From: Bifidobacterium sp.
Lineage (GTDB): Bacteria; Actinomycetota; Actinomycetes; Actinomycetales; Bifidobacteriaceae
Direction of reading: 5' to 3'
NCBI GenBank assembly: GCA_022640915.1
Contig: JALCCT010000003.1
Span: 62,001 to 126,000, forward strand
DNA: 64,000 bases
Below the pieces are notes generated by a model. The model made no database searches and was not told the DNA's origin. It saw nothing but the letters and a program-made list of their open reading frames with translations. Below are positions 1-9,627 of this stretch, piece after piece (positions within the stretch are counted from its first letter, which is position 1; every line of letters starts with the position of its first letter). The position numbers and the translations under genes are program-made.

Positions 1-179
1 TGGTCGCGGTGTGGACCGCGGGCCAACTGAATGTGCATGATCTTGATGGCGACAGTGCGCTCGAGACGTTCGTCGAGCGCCTGATAGACCGTGGCCATAC
101 CGCCATCAGCGATCTTGCGCACGATACGGTATCGTCCCTCGATCATCTGCCCTTGCGGCGCCTGTGCAGCTTCAGTCAT
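1..179 (-). CDS. Serine/threonine protein kinase, N-terminal part (runs off window)
   Basis: The minus strand from an ATG at 179 encodes the first 59 residues of a Hanks-type (PknB-like) kinase. After a short lead, the nucleotide-binding loop I-A-D-G-G-M-A-T-V is followed by the V-A-I-K motif carrying the ATP-binding lysine. This is the canonical start of actinobacterial kinases that phosphorylate cell-division, cell-wall or metabolic targets. The catalytic and C-terminal parts (transmembrane segment, PASTA repeats) lie outside the window, so the subclass cannot be decided. It lies downstream of idsA on the same strand, separated by about 157 bp that hold a strong inverted repeat. Confidence 0.85.
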   Translation of the reverse strand, partial: MTEAAQAPQGQMIEGRYRIVRKIADGGMATVYQALDERLERTVAIKIMHIQLARGPHRD

Positions 180-241
180 GGCAGTGTGTGCGATCCCTCG
201 TCTCATGGGCAATATGCATTGCGCATAGTCACCCCGGGGCA

Positions 242-288
242 ATCGTCGCGCAATGCTCGTTAGCGAACGATGGGCATTGCGCGACGAT
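242..288. repeat. 15-bp perfect inverted repeat with nested palindrome between idsA and the kinase gene
   Basis: Arms 242-256 (ATCGTCGCGCAATGC) and 274-288 are exact reverse complements. The 17-nt spacer holds a smaller palindrome, TCGTT-AGCG-AACGA. There is no T-run on either side, so it could be a factor-dependent terminator, an attenuator for idsA mRNA, or a binding site. Confidence 0.6.
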
Positions 289-336
289 AAGCCCGGCTAT
301 CTTGTACCATCAGTCTACATGCCGCGCAATTAAAGC

Positions 337-1479
337 CTATGCGTCTGCTATTGGCACCATGCGCGCGCACGCGGCGTGCAGCGGCTCTCTGGCCTTGCTG
401 CCCAGGGCAGCGGCTGTGTCGATGGCACGGCTGGACTGCCTGAACAATGTGTTGATGCGGCCTTGGGACTGTGCTATGGCTCCGGTGGATTGAAATAGCC
501 CGATCGCCTCGGCTATGTCGCTCTTGGATCGAGCAGAGGCTCCATAGATCGCCAACAGGCGCTTGCGCTGCAAGTCGTCGGCGCGTTGCAACGCATCTGC
601 CAACAGCACGGTGTGTTTGCCTTCGCGGATGTCGCCGCCCACCGGTTTGCCGCTGATGTGACTCGAACTGTCCACATCGATCAAATCGTCGGCGAGCTGG
701 AAGGCCAGTCCCAGCGGCTCGCCTATGTGCAGGGCGCTTTCATGCGCGACCGCAGGTTCGAAGCCAGCAGCCAGAAAACCCAATTCAAGCGGGGCTATTG
801 CCGTATAGCTGGCAGTCTTCCAGCGGAATACTTCCAAGGAGGCACACACGAGCTGCTCTGGATCGCTCAGCGGAATTGATTCAGCCGAAAGATCCAGCAC
901 CTGGCCGATTGCCACCGCGCGCTGCATGCCGAGGAAAGCCCGTACGCCGTCCTCATGGTTGTGCAGCCGTGCGAATGACGTCTCTACTACATACGCGCTC
1001 GCTGTGGCCAGCAGATTGCCCAGCATAATCGCAAGACCATGCCCCAAACGTTCGTTATTGCCTATTTCCAGTGCCTTGTGCGCGCTCGGCGCGCCTCGGC
1101 GCAGGTCAGAGTCGTCGATGATGTCGTCGTGGATCAATGCCGAAGTCTGGTAGATTTCCAGAGCGCAGGCCACGTCCAGCATGGCGTCGCGGCTTTGCCT
1201 CGCAGCAGACGTTGAATGTGATGGCGTCATGGATATAGACCCGGGCGTTACCGGCCGGGATCTGCGCGCCCTGCCTGAGTCAGCTGCCGCGTCGTAGGCA
1301 CTCAGCGCCAGTTGTGCACGCAGGTGCTTCCCTCCCGCATTCGAGGCGCCTGCCTGCGTCCGCACACGGTTCAGCAGCCCTTCATACGGCATAGCGGCAT
1401 CGTGCGGTGTGGCAAGGAATTGTGTCGTCAACGCGTCGATGCGCGATTCAAGGTTTCCCCAATCGACTGCCGTGCTCAT
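337..1479 (-). CDS. idsA: Polyprenyl diphosphate synthase (geranylgeranyl/farnesyl type)
   Basis: A 380-residue trans-isoprenyl diphosphate synthase that condenses isopentenyl diphosphate with allylic diphosphates to give C15-C20+ precursors of lipid carriers and other isoprenoids. The first aspartate-rich motif D-D-I-I-D-D lies at residues 118-123 and the second, Q-L-A-D-D-L-I-D, near residue 265; both chelate Mg-diphosphate. Residues 66-95 form a Ser/Arg-rich insert not typical of the core fold. The gene is divergent from the DUF4192 gene and upstream of the kinase gene, the same neighbourhood as I recall in bifidobacteria. Chain length of the product cannot be read with certainty. Confidence 0.88.
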   Translation of the reverse strand: MSTAVDWGNLESRIDALTTQFLATPHDAAMPYEGLLNRVRTQAGASNAGGKHLRAQLALSAYDAAADSGRARRSRPVTPGSISMTPSHSTSAARQSRDAMLDVACALEIYQTSALIHDDIIDDSDLRRGAPSAHKALEIGNNERLGHGLAIMLGNLLATASAYVVETSFARLHNHEDGVRAFLGMQRAVAIGQVLDLSAESIPLSDPEQLVCASLEVFRWKTASYTAIAPLELGFLAAGFEPAVAHESALHIGEPLGLAFQLADDLIDVDSSSHISGKPVGGDIREGKHTVLLADALQRADDLQRKRLLAIYGASARSKSDIAEAIGLFQSTGAIAQSQGRINTLFRQSSRAIDTAAALGSKAREPLHAACARMVPIADA

Positions 1480-1671
1480 ACCTATGAGTTACCCACATTG
1501 CCATGACAAAGCGGCAACGCAGCCCTATCAAGGTGGGCAGCCATTTATCCACATTGTCCGGATCGGCTTGCGGCGCCGTGTCGCAGTCGAACATAGTGGA
1601 GGAACCAATCGCAATCGGGCCGATGCAATTGATTGGGGCGGATGCGACGAATCTTGGAAAGGAGCACGGCC

Positions 1672-2454
1672 ATGGATATGGCAATGGAGGATACGACAGC
1701 GGGCACGCCAGCGGATACGAATGCGCCGATGCCTGCGATGGGACGCCAGGCAGCTCAGTCAATGTCCGCACAGAACGAGGAAGCGCCGGATCGTATGCTT
1801 TCGCTTGAGGAATTGGAATCCAAGGCGCGCTCCTTTCGCGAACAACGCAGAGAAAAAGGCGTGTCTCAGGCCGACGCCGACTGGATTGCGCGTCCTTTTG
1901 CGGCATGGTTGCGCGGCTTGGAACCAGAGGACGCGGCAAAGCACAGGCATGCCGTGCTGGAGCGTGAAACTATGGCGGCGCTCGCCGTGGGGATGGCTGA
2001 AACGCTTTCGATCAGGGATGCTTTGATCGTCTCGCTGGTGGCGGGTGCTGAGCAATGCAGCGAACGCCGCATGGTGGATTTCGCAGTGCACCCGCATGAT
2101 CCGCGCAATACGAGAAACATGTATCGTTTGCTGCGCAGCGCCTTCGACGATGCGCAGGTGCCACTTGACCGACAGCGATGCATTAATGGGGTGCGGATGA
2201 TGCTGAGCATCGCCGGTGCCGCGCCACGACGTTTCGGCGTGCAACCTTACGCTGTTACCGCTTACATACTGTGGTGGATGGGAGAGCAGTCGGCATCGCG
2301 ATATGTGCGCAAGGCCCTGGGGTTGGACAGCCGTTGCACGCTGGCAGCGATAGTGCACTCGGCCTTGGAACACGACATAGGCCCCGCGAACAGGGGAAAG
2401 AAGCACCGGGGAAGGGAGGGTGAAATGGAGGCTAAAGAAAAATCCTGGGAATAA
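1672..2454 (+). CDS. DUF4192 family protein
   Basis: A 260-residue soluble protein matching the actinobacterial DUF4192 pattern: an R-D-A-L-I-V-S-L-V-A segment, a helical middle, and the P-Y-A-V-T-A-Y-I-L-W-W-M-G stretch near residue 195 followed by a conserved L-A-A-I-V end. Function is unknown. The start was set at ATG 1672 because AAAGGAG lies at 1658-1664, seven bases upstream; the frame is open further upstream. The C-terminus is a charged tail. It precedes the primary sigma factor gene on the same strand, about 100 bp away. Confidence 0.75.
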   Translation: MDMAMEDTTAGTPADTNAPMPAMGRQAAQSMSAQNEEAPDRMLSLEELESKARSFREQRREKGVSQADADWIARPFAAWLRGLEPEDAAKHRHAVLERETMAALAVGMAETLSIRDALIVSLVAGAEQCSERRMVDFAVHPHDPRNTRNMYRLLRSAFDDAQVPLDRQRCINGVRMMLSIAGAAPRRFGVQPYAVTAYILWWMGEQSASRYVRKALGLDSRCTLAAIVHSALEHDIGPANRGKKHRGREGEMEAKEKSWE

Positions 2455-2558
2455 TCGTCCGTGCAAGATGGTTAACTCCAATAGTTGACGATTTGCCCTT
2501 GTTATAAGTGTGCCTTTGTGCTATGCGCGCTGCGGCAAGATCACCCAGGAGGATAGGT

Positions 2559-4178
2559 TTGGCGACGAAGGATACGACGGCAATCACAGAACAGGCTGAC
2601 CAGGTTAGGGCTGATGCCTCCTCACAGAAGGATTCGAAGCGGGCAACCGCCTCGCGAACGGCCAGACAAAGGACTGCTGAACGTGGATCATCCTCGGAAG
2701 AAGTGCGCGGCGCTGCGGTGAAAGCCAAGGCTTCCGGTAAGGCTGCCGATAAGAAGGTGGCCAAGGGTAAGGCAAAGGGCAGTGCCGAAGCTGCAGATAA
2801 AGGCTCCGGCAAGGCCGGGTCCAAGGCGAAGGCCGAGCCTAAATCTAGATCCAAGGCGGTGCCGGCCAAGGGGCGGGCAACTAAGGCGCAGGCTAAGACT
2901 CCCGCTACGGCAGCTGCCAAGAGGAATTCGAAACCGGCTGACGAGGGTGCGAACGACGAGCCCGCTGAGATCGGCGACGAGACCGAGGAAAGCATCGACA
3001 GCATCGATGATATCGATGTGGGCGATGACGAGCCCGGCGACGGGACTGACGAAGCAGACGGCCTTGATGCCGCAGACGCCATTGATGATGATCACGCCGG
3101 CGATGATCTCGACGATGGCGACGAGGATGGCGACGAGGGCGACAAGCACTCCGACGAGCCTGTCGTACCGAAGGCCAAGGGCGTTTTTGTGGTGCGCGAT
3201 GACGATGACGATGAGAATCTGACTCCATCGGGCAACCCCAAGCGCCGAGTGGTTGCCTCGGGGGCCACAGCTGACCCGGTCAAGGACTACCTCAAGCAGA
3301 TCGGCCGTGTGAGCCTGTTGAACGCTGAGCAGGAAGTGGACCTCTCTGAGCGCATCGAGGCGGGCTTATACGCCCAGCACCTGCTTGACACCGAGAGTGA
3401 TGGCATGGAATTCCGCCGCAAGCGACAGCTCAAGTGGGCGGCGAACGACGGCAAGAAGGCCAAGGATCATCTGCTCGAGGCTAATCTTCGACTTGTGGTT
3501 TCGCTGGCCAAACGCTATACCGGCCGCGGCATGCTCTTCCTTGATCTAATTCAGGAAGGCAATCTGGGCCTTATTCGCGCTGTCGAGAAGTTCGATTGGA
3601 AGAAGGGCTTCAAATTCTCCACGTACGCGACGTGGTGGATTCGCCAGGCCATTACCCGAGCCATGGCCGATCAAGCGCGCACGATCCGTGTACCTGTGCA
3701 CATGGTCGAGGTCATTAATAAGCTTTCGCGCGTCCAGCGTCAGATGTTGCAAGATCTTGGGCGCGAACCCACTCCGGACGAGCTTGCTCGTGAGCTCGAC
3801 ATGCCGGTCGAGAAGGTACAGGAGGTGCAGAAGTACGGCCGCGAACCGATCTCGCTGCACACTCCACTCGGAGAGGATGGCGATTCGGAATTCGGCGATT
3901 TGATTGAAGACACCGACGCGATCGCGCCTTCTGATGCTGTGGCTTTCTCGCTGTTGCAGGAGCAGTTCAAGCAGGTACTTGAAACGCTTTCGCCACGAGA
4001 GGCGGGCGTCATCAAGATGCGCTATGGGCTTGAAGATGGCCAGCCCAAGACGCTTGACGACATCGGACGTGTCTACGGCGTGACTCGAGAGCGCATCCGC
4101 CAGATTGAGTCGAAAACCATGTCGAAGCTGCGCCATCCCTCACGCTCGCAGACGCTGCGCGACTTCCTCGATCAGTGA
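2559..4178 (+). CDS. sigA: Primary RNA polymerase sigma factor (SigA/HrdB/RpoD)
   Basis: A 539-residue group 1 sigma-70 factor that directs RNA polymerase to housekeeping promoters. The first 220 or so residues are low complexity: a Lys/Ala/Ser-rich part, then a strongly acidic Asp/Glu run, as in actinobacterial SigA. Region 1.2 begins at [11 protein letters not shown]; region 2 holds [14 protein letters not shown] and the promoter-melting [11 protein letters not shown]; region 4 ends with the helix-turn-helix [20 protein letters not shown]. The TTG start at 2559 was chosen because AGGAGG lies at 2547-2552. A terminator follows at 4227. Confidence 0.95.
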   Translation: MATKDTTAITEQADQVRADASSQKDSKRATASRTARQRTAERGSSSEEVRGAAVKAKASGKAADKKVAKGKAKGSAEAADKGSGKAGSKAKAEPKSRSKAVPAKGRATKAQAKTPATAAAKRNSKPADEGANDEPAEIGDETEESIDSIDDIDVGDDEPGDGTDEADGLDAADAIDDDHAGDDLDDGDEDGDEGDKHSDEPVVPKAKGVFVVRDDDDDENLTPSGNPKRRVVASGATADPVKDYLKQIGRVSLLNAEQEVDLSERIEAGLYAQHLLDTESDGMEFRRKRQLKWAANDGKKAKDHLLEANLRLVVSLAKRYTGRGMLFLDLIQEGNLGLIRAVEKFDWKKGFKFSTYATWWIRQAITRAMADQARTIRVPVHMVEVINKLSRVQRQMLQDLGREPTPDELARELDMPVEKVQEVQKYGREPISLHTPLGEDGDSEFGDLIEDTDAIAPSDAVAFSLLQEQFKQVLETLSPREAGVIKMRYGLEDGQPKTLDDIGRVYGVTRERIRQIESKTMSKLRHPSRSQTLRDFLDQ

Positions 4179-4226
4179 GGCTGCCTCCAGAAGGGAAGGC
4201 ACTGGGGGAGATGGGCTGCGGTTCAG

Positions 4227-4264
4227 GCTCTTTTCGCCGTCGCTTGACGGTGAGAAGAGCTTTT
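4227..4264 (+). terminator. Rho-independent terminator after sigA
   Basis: Arms 4227-4241 and 4246-4260 pair over 15 bp with two G-U wobbles around a 4-nt loop, followed by TTTT at 4261-4264. It separates sigA from parE, whose ribosome binding site is at 4276. Confidence 0.8.
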
Positions 4265-4286
4265 CGTTGTGAATTGAGGAGAAGAA

Positions 4287-6653
4287 TTGGCTGAGGATTA
4301 CAGCGCCAAGAATCTGTCGGTGCTCGAGGGGCTAGACGCCGTACGCAAGCGGCCTGGCATGTACATCGGTACGACCGATAGCCAAGGGCTCATGCACTGC
4401 CTGTGGGAGATCATCGACAATGCGGTGGACGAGGCGCTGGCAGGCGCGTGCAGCCACATCATTGTCACGCTGCACGCTGATGGTTCGATCGAAGTGGCCG
4501 ATGATGGCCGCGGTATCCCGGTCGATGTGGAGCCGAAAACTAAGCTCACCGGCGTGGAAGTCGTGCTGACCAAGTTGCATGCCGGTGCCAAGTTCGGCAA
4601 CGACTCGTACAATGCCGCAGGTGGCTTGCATGGCGTGGGTTCTTCGGTGGTCAATGCCCTGAGTTCGCGTCTCGATGTCGAAGTCGATCGCAATGGCACA
4701 ACCTATCGCATGACCTTCCATCAGGGCCATCCCGGTGTATACGCAGACGCTGATCCCCAGCAGCCTTCGCCGGATTCGCCATTCAAACGCACGAGAAAGA
4801 ACAAGCCGACGCAATTGCAGATCGTCGGCAAGGTTAGCCCTCGCACCACAGGCACGCGTGTGCGCTACTGGGCCGATCCTGAGATCTTCAACGACACTGC
4901 GGAATTCAGCTACGACCTGCTCATCGACCGTGTGCGTCAGACGAGCTTTCTTGTGCCGGGACTCAAAATCACGGTCATCGACGAGCACATCGCCGAAACA
5001 GGCAATGCCGATATCGACGATCTCATGGAGATTGACGCCCAGACGGCCGATGACGGCGGTGAAGGCGGTGAGACCAAAGCTGCTTCGACAGCGGCACGGA
5101 GCGATATACATGATTCCAAAGGCGCGGGATCCGACGAAGTGCCCGACGATGAGGATTCGTATGACGAGTCGGATGATGCAGACGCCCAGTCAGATGCGCT
5201 CGCAACCTCGGCGAACCCGGCCTCAGTCACCTCGCTGATTGTCACCCAGGCACAAGGTCGCACTCACCGGCGTGTCGAGGAATTCCTGCACACCGGCGGC
5301 GTCAAAGACTTCGTCGACTATCTCTCGCATGGTGAAGCGGTGTGCGACATCTGGCACATCGCTGGAAATGCGGTTTACAGCGAGGAAACGCAGGCCGTGG
5401 ACGAGAACGGCGATTTGCACGCGCAAAAGGTTACGCGCGACTGCGGCGTTGACATTGCGCTGCGCTGGATCAACAGCTATGACACGACGTTGCGCAGCTT
5501 CGTGAACGTCGTGGAAACGCCGGGCGGCGGCATGCATGTCGATGGTTTCCTGCAAAGCCTGACTAAGCAGATCCGCAAGGCGGTGGAAGACAACGCCCGC
5601 AAGCTCAAAGTCAATCTCAGGGACTCCAATACCCGCGTTGAGCGTGACGACATCCTCGCCGGGCTGGTTGCCGTCGTCACCGTGCGCATTGCGGAGCCGC
5701 AGTTTCAGGGACAGACCAAGGATGTGCTCGGCACGGCGGCGGTGCGCGGCATCGTCTCGCGTATGACTGACAAGCAGTTCGGTGAGATGATCGCTGGTTC
5801 CAAACGCGGCTACAAGGAGCAATCAGGCCGTGTGCTCGAGAAGATTGCCGGCGAAATGCATGCACGCATCCAGGCTCGCAAGACTAAGGAAGTCACGCGG
5901 CGCAAAAACGCACTTGAAGCCGCCTCGATGCCCCCCAAGCTTTCTGACTGCCAGCCGGGCAACGACGATGTGGCCGAACTGTTTATTGTTGAGGGAGATT
6001 CTGCGCTCGGCACCGCCAAGGCCGCCCGTAATTCGAGCTTCCAGGCGCTGCTGCCCATTCGCGGCAAGATCCTGAACGTGCAGAAGGCCTCGCTGGCGCA
6101 AATACTGGCTAACAAAGAGTGCGCGGCAATCATTCAGGTCGTGGGTGCAGGCTCGGGGCCGAATTTCGATATCGAGCAGGCGCGATACAACAAGATTGTC
6201 ATGATGACCGACGCCGACGTCGACGGCGCGCACATCCGCACGCTGCTGCTCACGCTGTTCTACCGCTATATGCGTCCGTTGATCGAATTTGGCCATGTCT
6301 ACGCCGCCGTGCCGCCCTTGCACCGCATCGCGCTGGCGGGCAAGCGCAAAGGAGAATACATCTACACCTACTCGGACGATGAATTGGCCGGCAAGCTCGA
6401 CGAGCTGACCCGGCAACGCATCGATTTCAATAGCGATGTGCAGCGCTACAAGGGATTGGGAGAGATGGACGCCGACCAGTTGGCGGACACTACCATGGAT
6501 CCACGAACCCGTATGCTGCGCCGCATCCGCATGGAGGACGCCGCTCACGCCAGCGACATGTTTGAGCTGCTTATGGGTGACGAGGTGCCACCGCGCAAGC
6601 AGTTCATCATCGAAAACGCCGACGATTTTGATCGTTCGCGTATCGATACGTGA
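4287..6653 (+). CDS. parE: DNA topoisomerase IV subunit B (ParE)
   Basis: A 788-residue type IIA topoisomerase ATPase subunit, partner of ParC in decatenating daughter chromosomes. The GHKL ATPase shows E-I-I-D-N-A-V-D-E-A-L-A near residue 45, D-D-G-R-G-I-P-V-D near 73 and G-G-L-H-G-V-G near 110. The Toprim domain has F-I-V-E-G-D-S-A-L-G near 567 and the Mg-binding D-A-D-V-D-G-A-H-I-R near 640. Between about residues 250 and 315 there is an acidic Asp/Ser/Ala-rich insert. ParE rather than GyrB is preferred because parC lies nearby (16.7-19.3 kb); gyrB in this group normally sits near the origin. The TTG start at 4287 has GAGGAG at 4276. Confidence 0.9.
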   Translation: MAEDYSAKNLSVLEGLDAVRKRPGMYIGTTDSQGLMHCLWEIIDNAVDEALAGACSHIIVTLHADGSIEVADDGRGIPVDVEPKTKLTGVEVVLTKLHAGAKFGNDSYNAAGGLHGVGSSVVNALSSRLDVEVDRNGTTYRMTFHQGHPGVYADADPQQPSPDSPFKRTRKNKPTQLQIVGKVSPRTTGTRVRYWADPEIFNDTAEFSYDLLIDRVRQTSFLVPGLKITVIDEHIAETGNADIDDLMEIDAQTADDGGEGGETKAASTAARSDIHDSKGAGSDEVPDDEDSYDESDDADAQSDALATSANPASVTSLIVTQAQGRTHRRVEEFLHTGGVKDFVDYLSHGEAVCDIWHIAGNAVYSEETQAVDENGDLHAQKVTRDCGVDIALRWINSYDTTLRSFVNVVETPGGGMHVDGFLQSLTKQIRKAVEDNARKLKVNLRDSNTRVERDDILAGLVAVVTVRIAEPQFQGQTKDVLGTAAVRGIVSRMTDKQFGEMIAGSKRGYKEQSGRVLEKIAGEMHARIQARKTKEVTRRKNALEAASMPPKLSDCQPGNDDVAELFIVEGDSALGTAKAARNSSFQALLPIRGKILNVQKASLAQILANKECAAIIQVVGAGSGPNFDIEQARYNKIVMMTDADVDGAHIRTLLLTLFYRYMRPLIEFGHVYAAVPPLHRIALAGKRKGEYIYTYSDDELAGKLDELTRQRIDFNSDVQRYKGLGEMDADQLADTTMDPRTRMLRRIRMEDAAHASDMFELLMGDEVPPRKQFIIENADDFDRSRIDT

Positions 6654-6748
6654 TTCGATTTGGTGTATGCGGTGGCGGGCTGGACAGCCGACATGCGAGT
6701 TAAAGAGACGGCGTGCAGGGTGGTATTGCGATGCTGAGACGTAGGTAG

Positions 6749-8311
6749 CTATTTGCGCCGTTCGCGGCAGGTCTGGCCGAGCCTGCGCGACAGGGCTATT
6801 GGGTCGAGCAAATCATCGAGTTCGGCGGCTGGCAGCGCGGTGCATTCCCCTGCTACTTGACGCACGGTTTTGTTCTCGTCTACGGCCAGCTGCGCGATCT
6901 TGACCGCGCGCTCGTAACCAACGCTGGCGTTCAGCGACGCAGAGATCGACGGCGATGACTGGGCATGGCGTAGGCCCGCCTCAATATTCACCGTGATGCC
7001 GTCCACACAGTTATTCTTGAACATGAACATGGCGTTGATCAGCAGTTCCATGCCGTCGAGCAACGAATGGATGATTACCGGGTCGAAGGCGTTAAGTTGC
7101 AGCTGGGCCTCGGAGGCTGCCCATGTGACTGTGGTGTCCATACCGAACACTCTGAAGCAGCACTGGTCAATGCATTCGGGGATAACCGGATTGACTTTGC
7201 CGGGCATGATGCTGCTGCCAGCCTGACGTGCGGGTACGTGCAGCTCGTTGAAGCCATCCCGGGGGCCGGAATTGAGCAATCGCAGGTCGTCAGCGGCCTT
7301 CTTCAGGTGCACGGCGATATTTTTGAGCGCTCCAGACAGCGTGATGTACACGCTCATGTCGGTGGTGGCGGCGATCGGATCCGGTGCAGCGGTGATCGGT
7401 AGTTTCGTGTTTTCGGCGAGATGACTGATGGCGGCCTCCCGGAATCGCAAGTCGGCGCAGATGCCGGTGCCGATAGCGGTGGCTCCCAGATTGAGCTCGC
7501 TCAATTGGGGAATCAGGGATTCCAAGGTGAGCCAGTCGGATTTCAAAAAGCTTGCGAACGCGTGGAATTCCTGCCCGAAGGTCATCGGCACGGCATCCTG
7601 CAATTGGGTGCGGCCGATGGTTACGTCATTGATATGACGGTCGGCGAGGTCGTGGAAAGCTTTGGCCAGGGTTGTACAGGCGATTACTAGCGGCCTGATC
7701 TCGTTGATAAGTGCGAGTTTGCAGGCAGCGGGGTAGGTGTCGTTGGTTGACTGCGATTTGTTGACGTCATCGTTAGGATGGATACGCGCATAATCGCCTT
7801 TGGCGTGCCCGCCGAGTTCCAAAGCGCGGTTGGCTATCACTTCGTTCGTGTTCATGTTCAGTGAGGTGCCTGCCCCGCCTTGCAATTGGTCGACAGGGAA
7901 CTGGTCGGCCAGAGCGCCGCCTTCGACTTCCAAGCATGCGGCGACGATGAGGCGAGCCTTGTCTCCAGAGAGGAGATCGAGCTGGGCGTTGGCTTGTGCG
8001 CAGGCCCGTTTGACGGTGGCATAGGCCTTGATGAGTTGAGGATGAGCGGAATCTGGGCGCCCGGAGACGGTGAAATTGCGTGTCGCGCGCAACGTATGGA
8101 TACCCCAATAAACGTTTTCGGGCACGTCGAGTTCGCCGATGCAGTCATGCTCATGACGCGTGTATCCATCTGCCTGGCACTGAGGATTGTGCGGTGCGGT
8201 TGCCGAGACCGCCGTTGATGAAGTCGTTGAGAGAGCCATCTGGGCGGCTGGTTGAGCAACCGGTGCTGGCTGTTCGGAGGGAATCTGGTCGGACATGGTT
8301 TGATCGGGCAT
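6749..8311 (-). CDS. aspA: Aspartate ammonia-lyase (aspartase)
   Basis: A 520-residue member of the fumarase/aspartase superfamily, converting L-aspartate to fumarate and ammonia. The family signature G-S-S-I-M-P-G-K-V-N-P starts at residue 365 and carries the catalytic-loop serine. The early segment H-D-C-I-G-E-L-D-V-P-E-N-V-Y-W-G-I-H-T and Q-S-T-N-D-T-Y-P are typical of aspartase. The first 55 or so residues are a low-complexity Pro/Gln/Ala/Ser extension before the usual start. The ATG at 8311 is preceded by GGAAGG at a good distance; the frame is open 16 codons further. Fumarate from this enzyme could feed the SdhAB-type reductase encoded at 53-56 kb. Confidence 0.92.
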   Translation of the reverse strand: MPDQTMSDQIPSEQPAPVAQPAAQMALSTTSSTAVSATAPHNPQCQADGYTRHEHDCIGELDVPENVYWGIHTLRATRNFTVSGRPDSAHPQLIKAYATVKRACAQANAQLDLLSGDKARLIVAACLEVEGGALADQFPVDQLQGGAGTSLNMNTNEVIANRALELGGHAKGDYARIHPNDDVNKSQSTNDTYPAACKLALINEIRPLVIACTTLAKAFHDLADRHINDVTIGRTQLQDAVPMTFGQEFHAFASFLKSDWLTLESLIPQLSELNLGATAIGTGICADLRFREAAISHLAENTKLPITAAPDPIAATTDMSVYITLSGALKNIAVHLKKAADDLRLLNSGPRDGFNELHVPARQAGSSIMPGKVNPVIPECIDQCCFRVFGMDTTVTWAASEAQLQLNAFDPVIIHSLLDGMELLINAMFMFKNNCVDGITVNIEAGLRHAQSSPSISASLNASVGYERAVKIAQLAVDENKTVRQVAGECTALPAAELDDLLDPIALSRRLGQTCRERRK

Positions 8312-8580
8312 GATGGCACCTTCCGTTTTTTCTTGCCGAAGTCTATCATCGCGATGCATGTTACGAAACGTCGCATCGGCATGGTGTGTTGTAAATACGG
8401 CATGTTACGTAAGAGCGGGGGTCGTGTGTGCGTAGACAGCATGCGAAGAACTATGTATATTGATAAACGGTAGATACCTATCGTTTTATAGTCGTCACGA
8501 GTTGTTTTGCGATAGTGTCCATGGCGAGGCGGTTCCGCGGCCTAACGAAGCTTTGCGGGACTGTCGGAAGGGAAAAGAAT
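8312..8580. promoter_or_regulatory. Divergent intergenic region upstream of aspA and the DUF2975 gene
   Basis: The interval is richer in A+T than the genes. The ten-base word GCATGTTACG occurs twice in the same orientation, at 8356-8365 and 8400-8409, 44 bp apart. An imperfect palindrome lies at about 8464-8491, with ATAAACG on one side and CGTTTTAT on the other. These could be operators for aspA or for the membrane protein/XRE pair. No convincing -35/-10 pair was found. Confidence 0.35.
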
Positions 8581-9159
8581 ATGCGTGATAACGATACCCA
8601 CAGTTTCGATATGAGTGGTTTCGATATGACTGGTACCGCAGTGAAGCAATCCGAGCAGACGTCGTCTGGCGACGTCTCGCACAGCCATCCGCTGCTGATC
8701 AGCACGATCAAAGGGTTGATCGTGCTGCTGGGTTTTGTGTCGCTGGTGTGTCAAGTGTGGGGTCTTCCGTCGTTGGCCGCAGAAATCGCTGTTGAGGATC
8801 CGCCGCATGCGTATCTGCGCTATCCCTATCTAGCGGTTTCCATAGCGCTTATCGTGTGCTTTGAGATCGTGCTCGTCGCGATGTGGCAGCTGCTGACGAT
8901 GGTGGCGCGCGGCGTGGTGTTCTCGGCTCGGGCGAGGCGGCTGGTCAATATAGTGATCTGGGCTGCAATCGTTGCTGAGGTTCTTTTTGCGGGCCTTTGG
9001 ATCCATGGCCTCATGGTATCTGCCGGGCCGCCGCTGCTTGCCGTTGTACTGCTGATCGCTTTGATCGTCGTCCTGTGCTTCATACTGCTGATGGTCGTGA
9101 TGCGCACGCTGCTGTCTGCGGCGACTGCGCAGCGCGATGAGCTTGAGGCGGTTGTTTGA
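8581..9159 (+). CDS. DUF2975 family membrane protein
   Basis: A 192-residue protein with a hydrophilic N-terminal 40 residues and four hydrophobic segments (starting near residues 45, 83, 118 and 145), the arrangement of DUF2975 proteins. The function is unknown. These proteins are commonly paired with a small XRE-type regulator, and here the next gene is exactly that, starting at the base after this stop codon. ATG 8581 follows GGAAGGGAAAAG. An upstream in-frame start at 8515 is less likely because it lacks a ribosome binding site. Confidence 0.75.
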   Translation: MRDNDTHSFDMSGFDMTGTAVKQSEQTSSGDVSHSHPLLISTIKGLIVLLGFVSLVCQVWGLPSLAAEIAVEDPPHAYLRYPYLAVSIALIVCFEIVLVAMWQLLTMVARGVVFSARARRLVNIVIWAAIVAEVLFAGLWIHGLMVSAGPPLLAVVLLIALIVVLCFILLMVVMRTLLSAATAQRDELEAVV

Positions 9160-9366
9160 ATGGCGATCAGAGTGAATCTTGATGTGATGCTCGCCAAGCG
9201 GCATATGAGCGTGAACGAGCTGGCGGAGCGGGTCGGCATTACGGCGGCCAATGTGTCGGTGCTGAAGAACGGACGTGCCAAAGCGATTCGTTTCACAACG
9301 CTTGACGGTATCTGCCAAGCGTTGGACTGCCAGCCAGGGGATGTGCTCGAATGGGCTGAGCGGTAA
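9160..9366 (+). CDS. Small XRE-family (Cro/C1-type) transcriptional regulator
   Basis: A 68-residue protein that is essentially a single helix-turn-helix domain: M-S-V-N-E-L-A-E-R-V-G-I-T-A-A-N-V-S-V-L-K-N-G, then the HTH_26-type ending Q-A-L-D-C-Q-P-G-D-V-L-E-W. This is the YozG-like group that partners DUF2975 membrane proteins. The ATG directly abuts the TGA of the upstream gene, so the two are translationally coupled. It probably regulates its own operon; the target is not visible. Confidence 0.85.
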   Translation: MAIRVNLDVMLAKRHMSVNELAERVGITAANVSVLKNGRAKAIRFTTLDGICQALDCQPGDVLEWAER

Positions 9367-9627
9367 CGGGTGGTTCCCGGCTGTGAGAAAAGCGGCGGCG
9401 CCGCGTGTCGAAGCTCGGTTCATGATTGAATGGCGTGGTTTTGAGGCATTCGGCCGTCGGATTCGGGCGGGCAAGGCACTGTGACTCGCGCGTCTGCGTT
9501 GTTCCGGCCGGATTCGGCACTTCGATCGGCAGCTATAAGGATGTCTGACCGGACTTCAGCCCGATTGCGCGTTGGCTATCAGGAGCTGCCTGCCGGGAAA
9601 TAGAAGCTATCGGGAAAGGGGCAAAAC

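Noticed and set aside
2485..2508. sigA promoter built from TTGACG and TATAAG
   Set aside because: The hexamers are only 12 bp apart, too close for a sigma-70 promoter.
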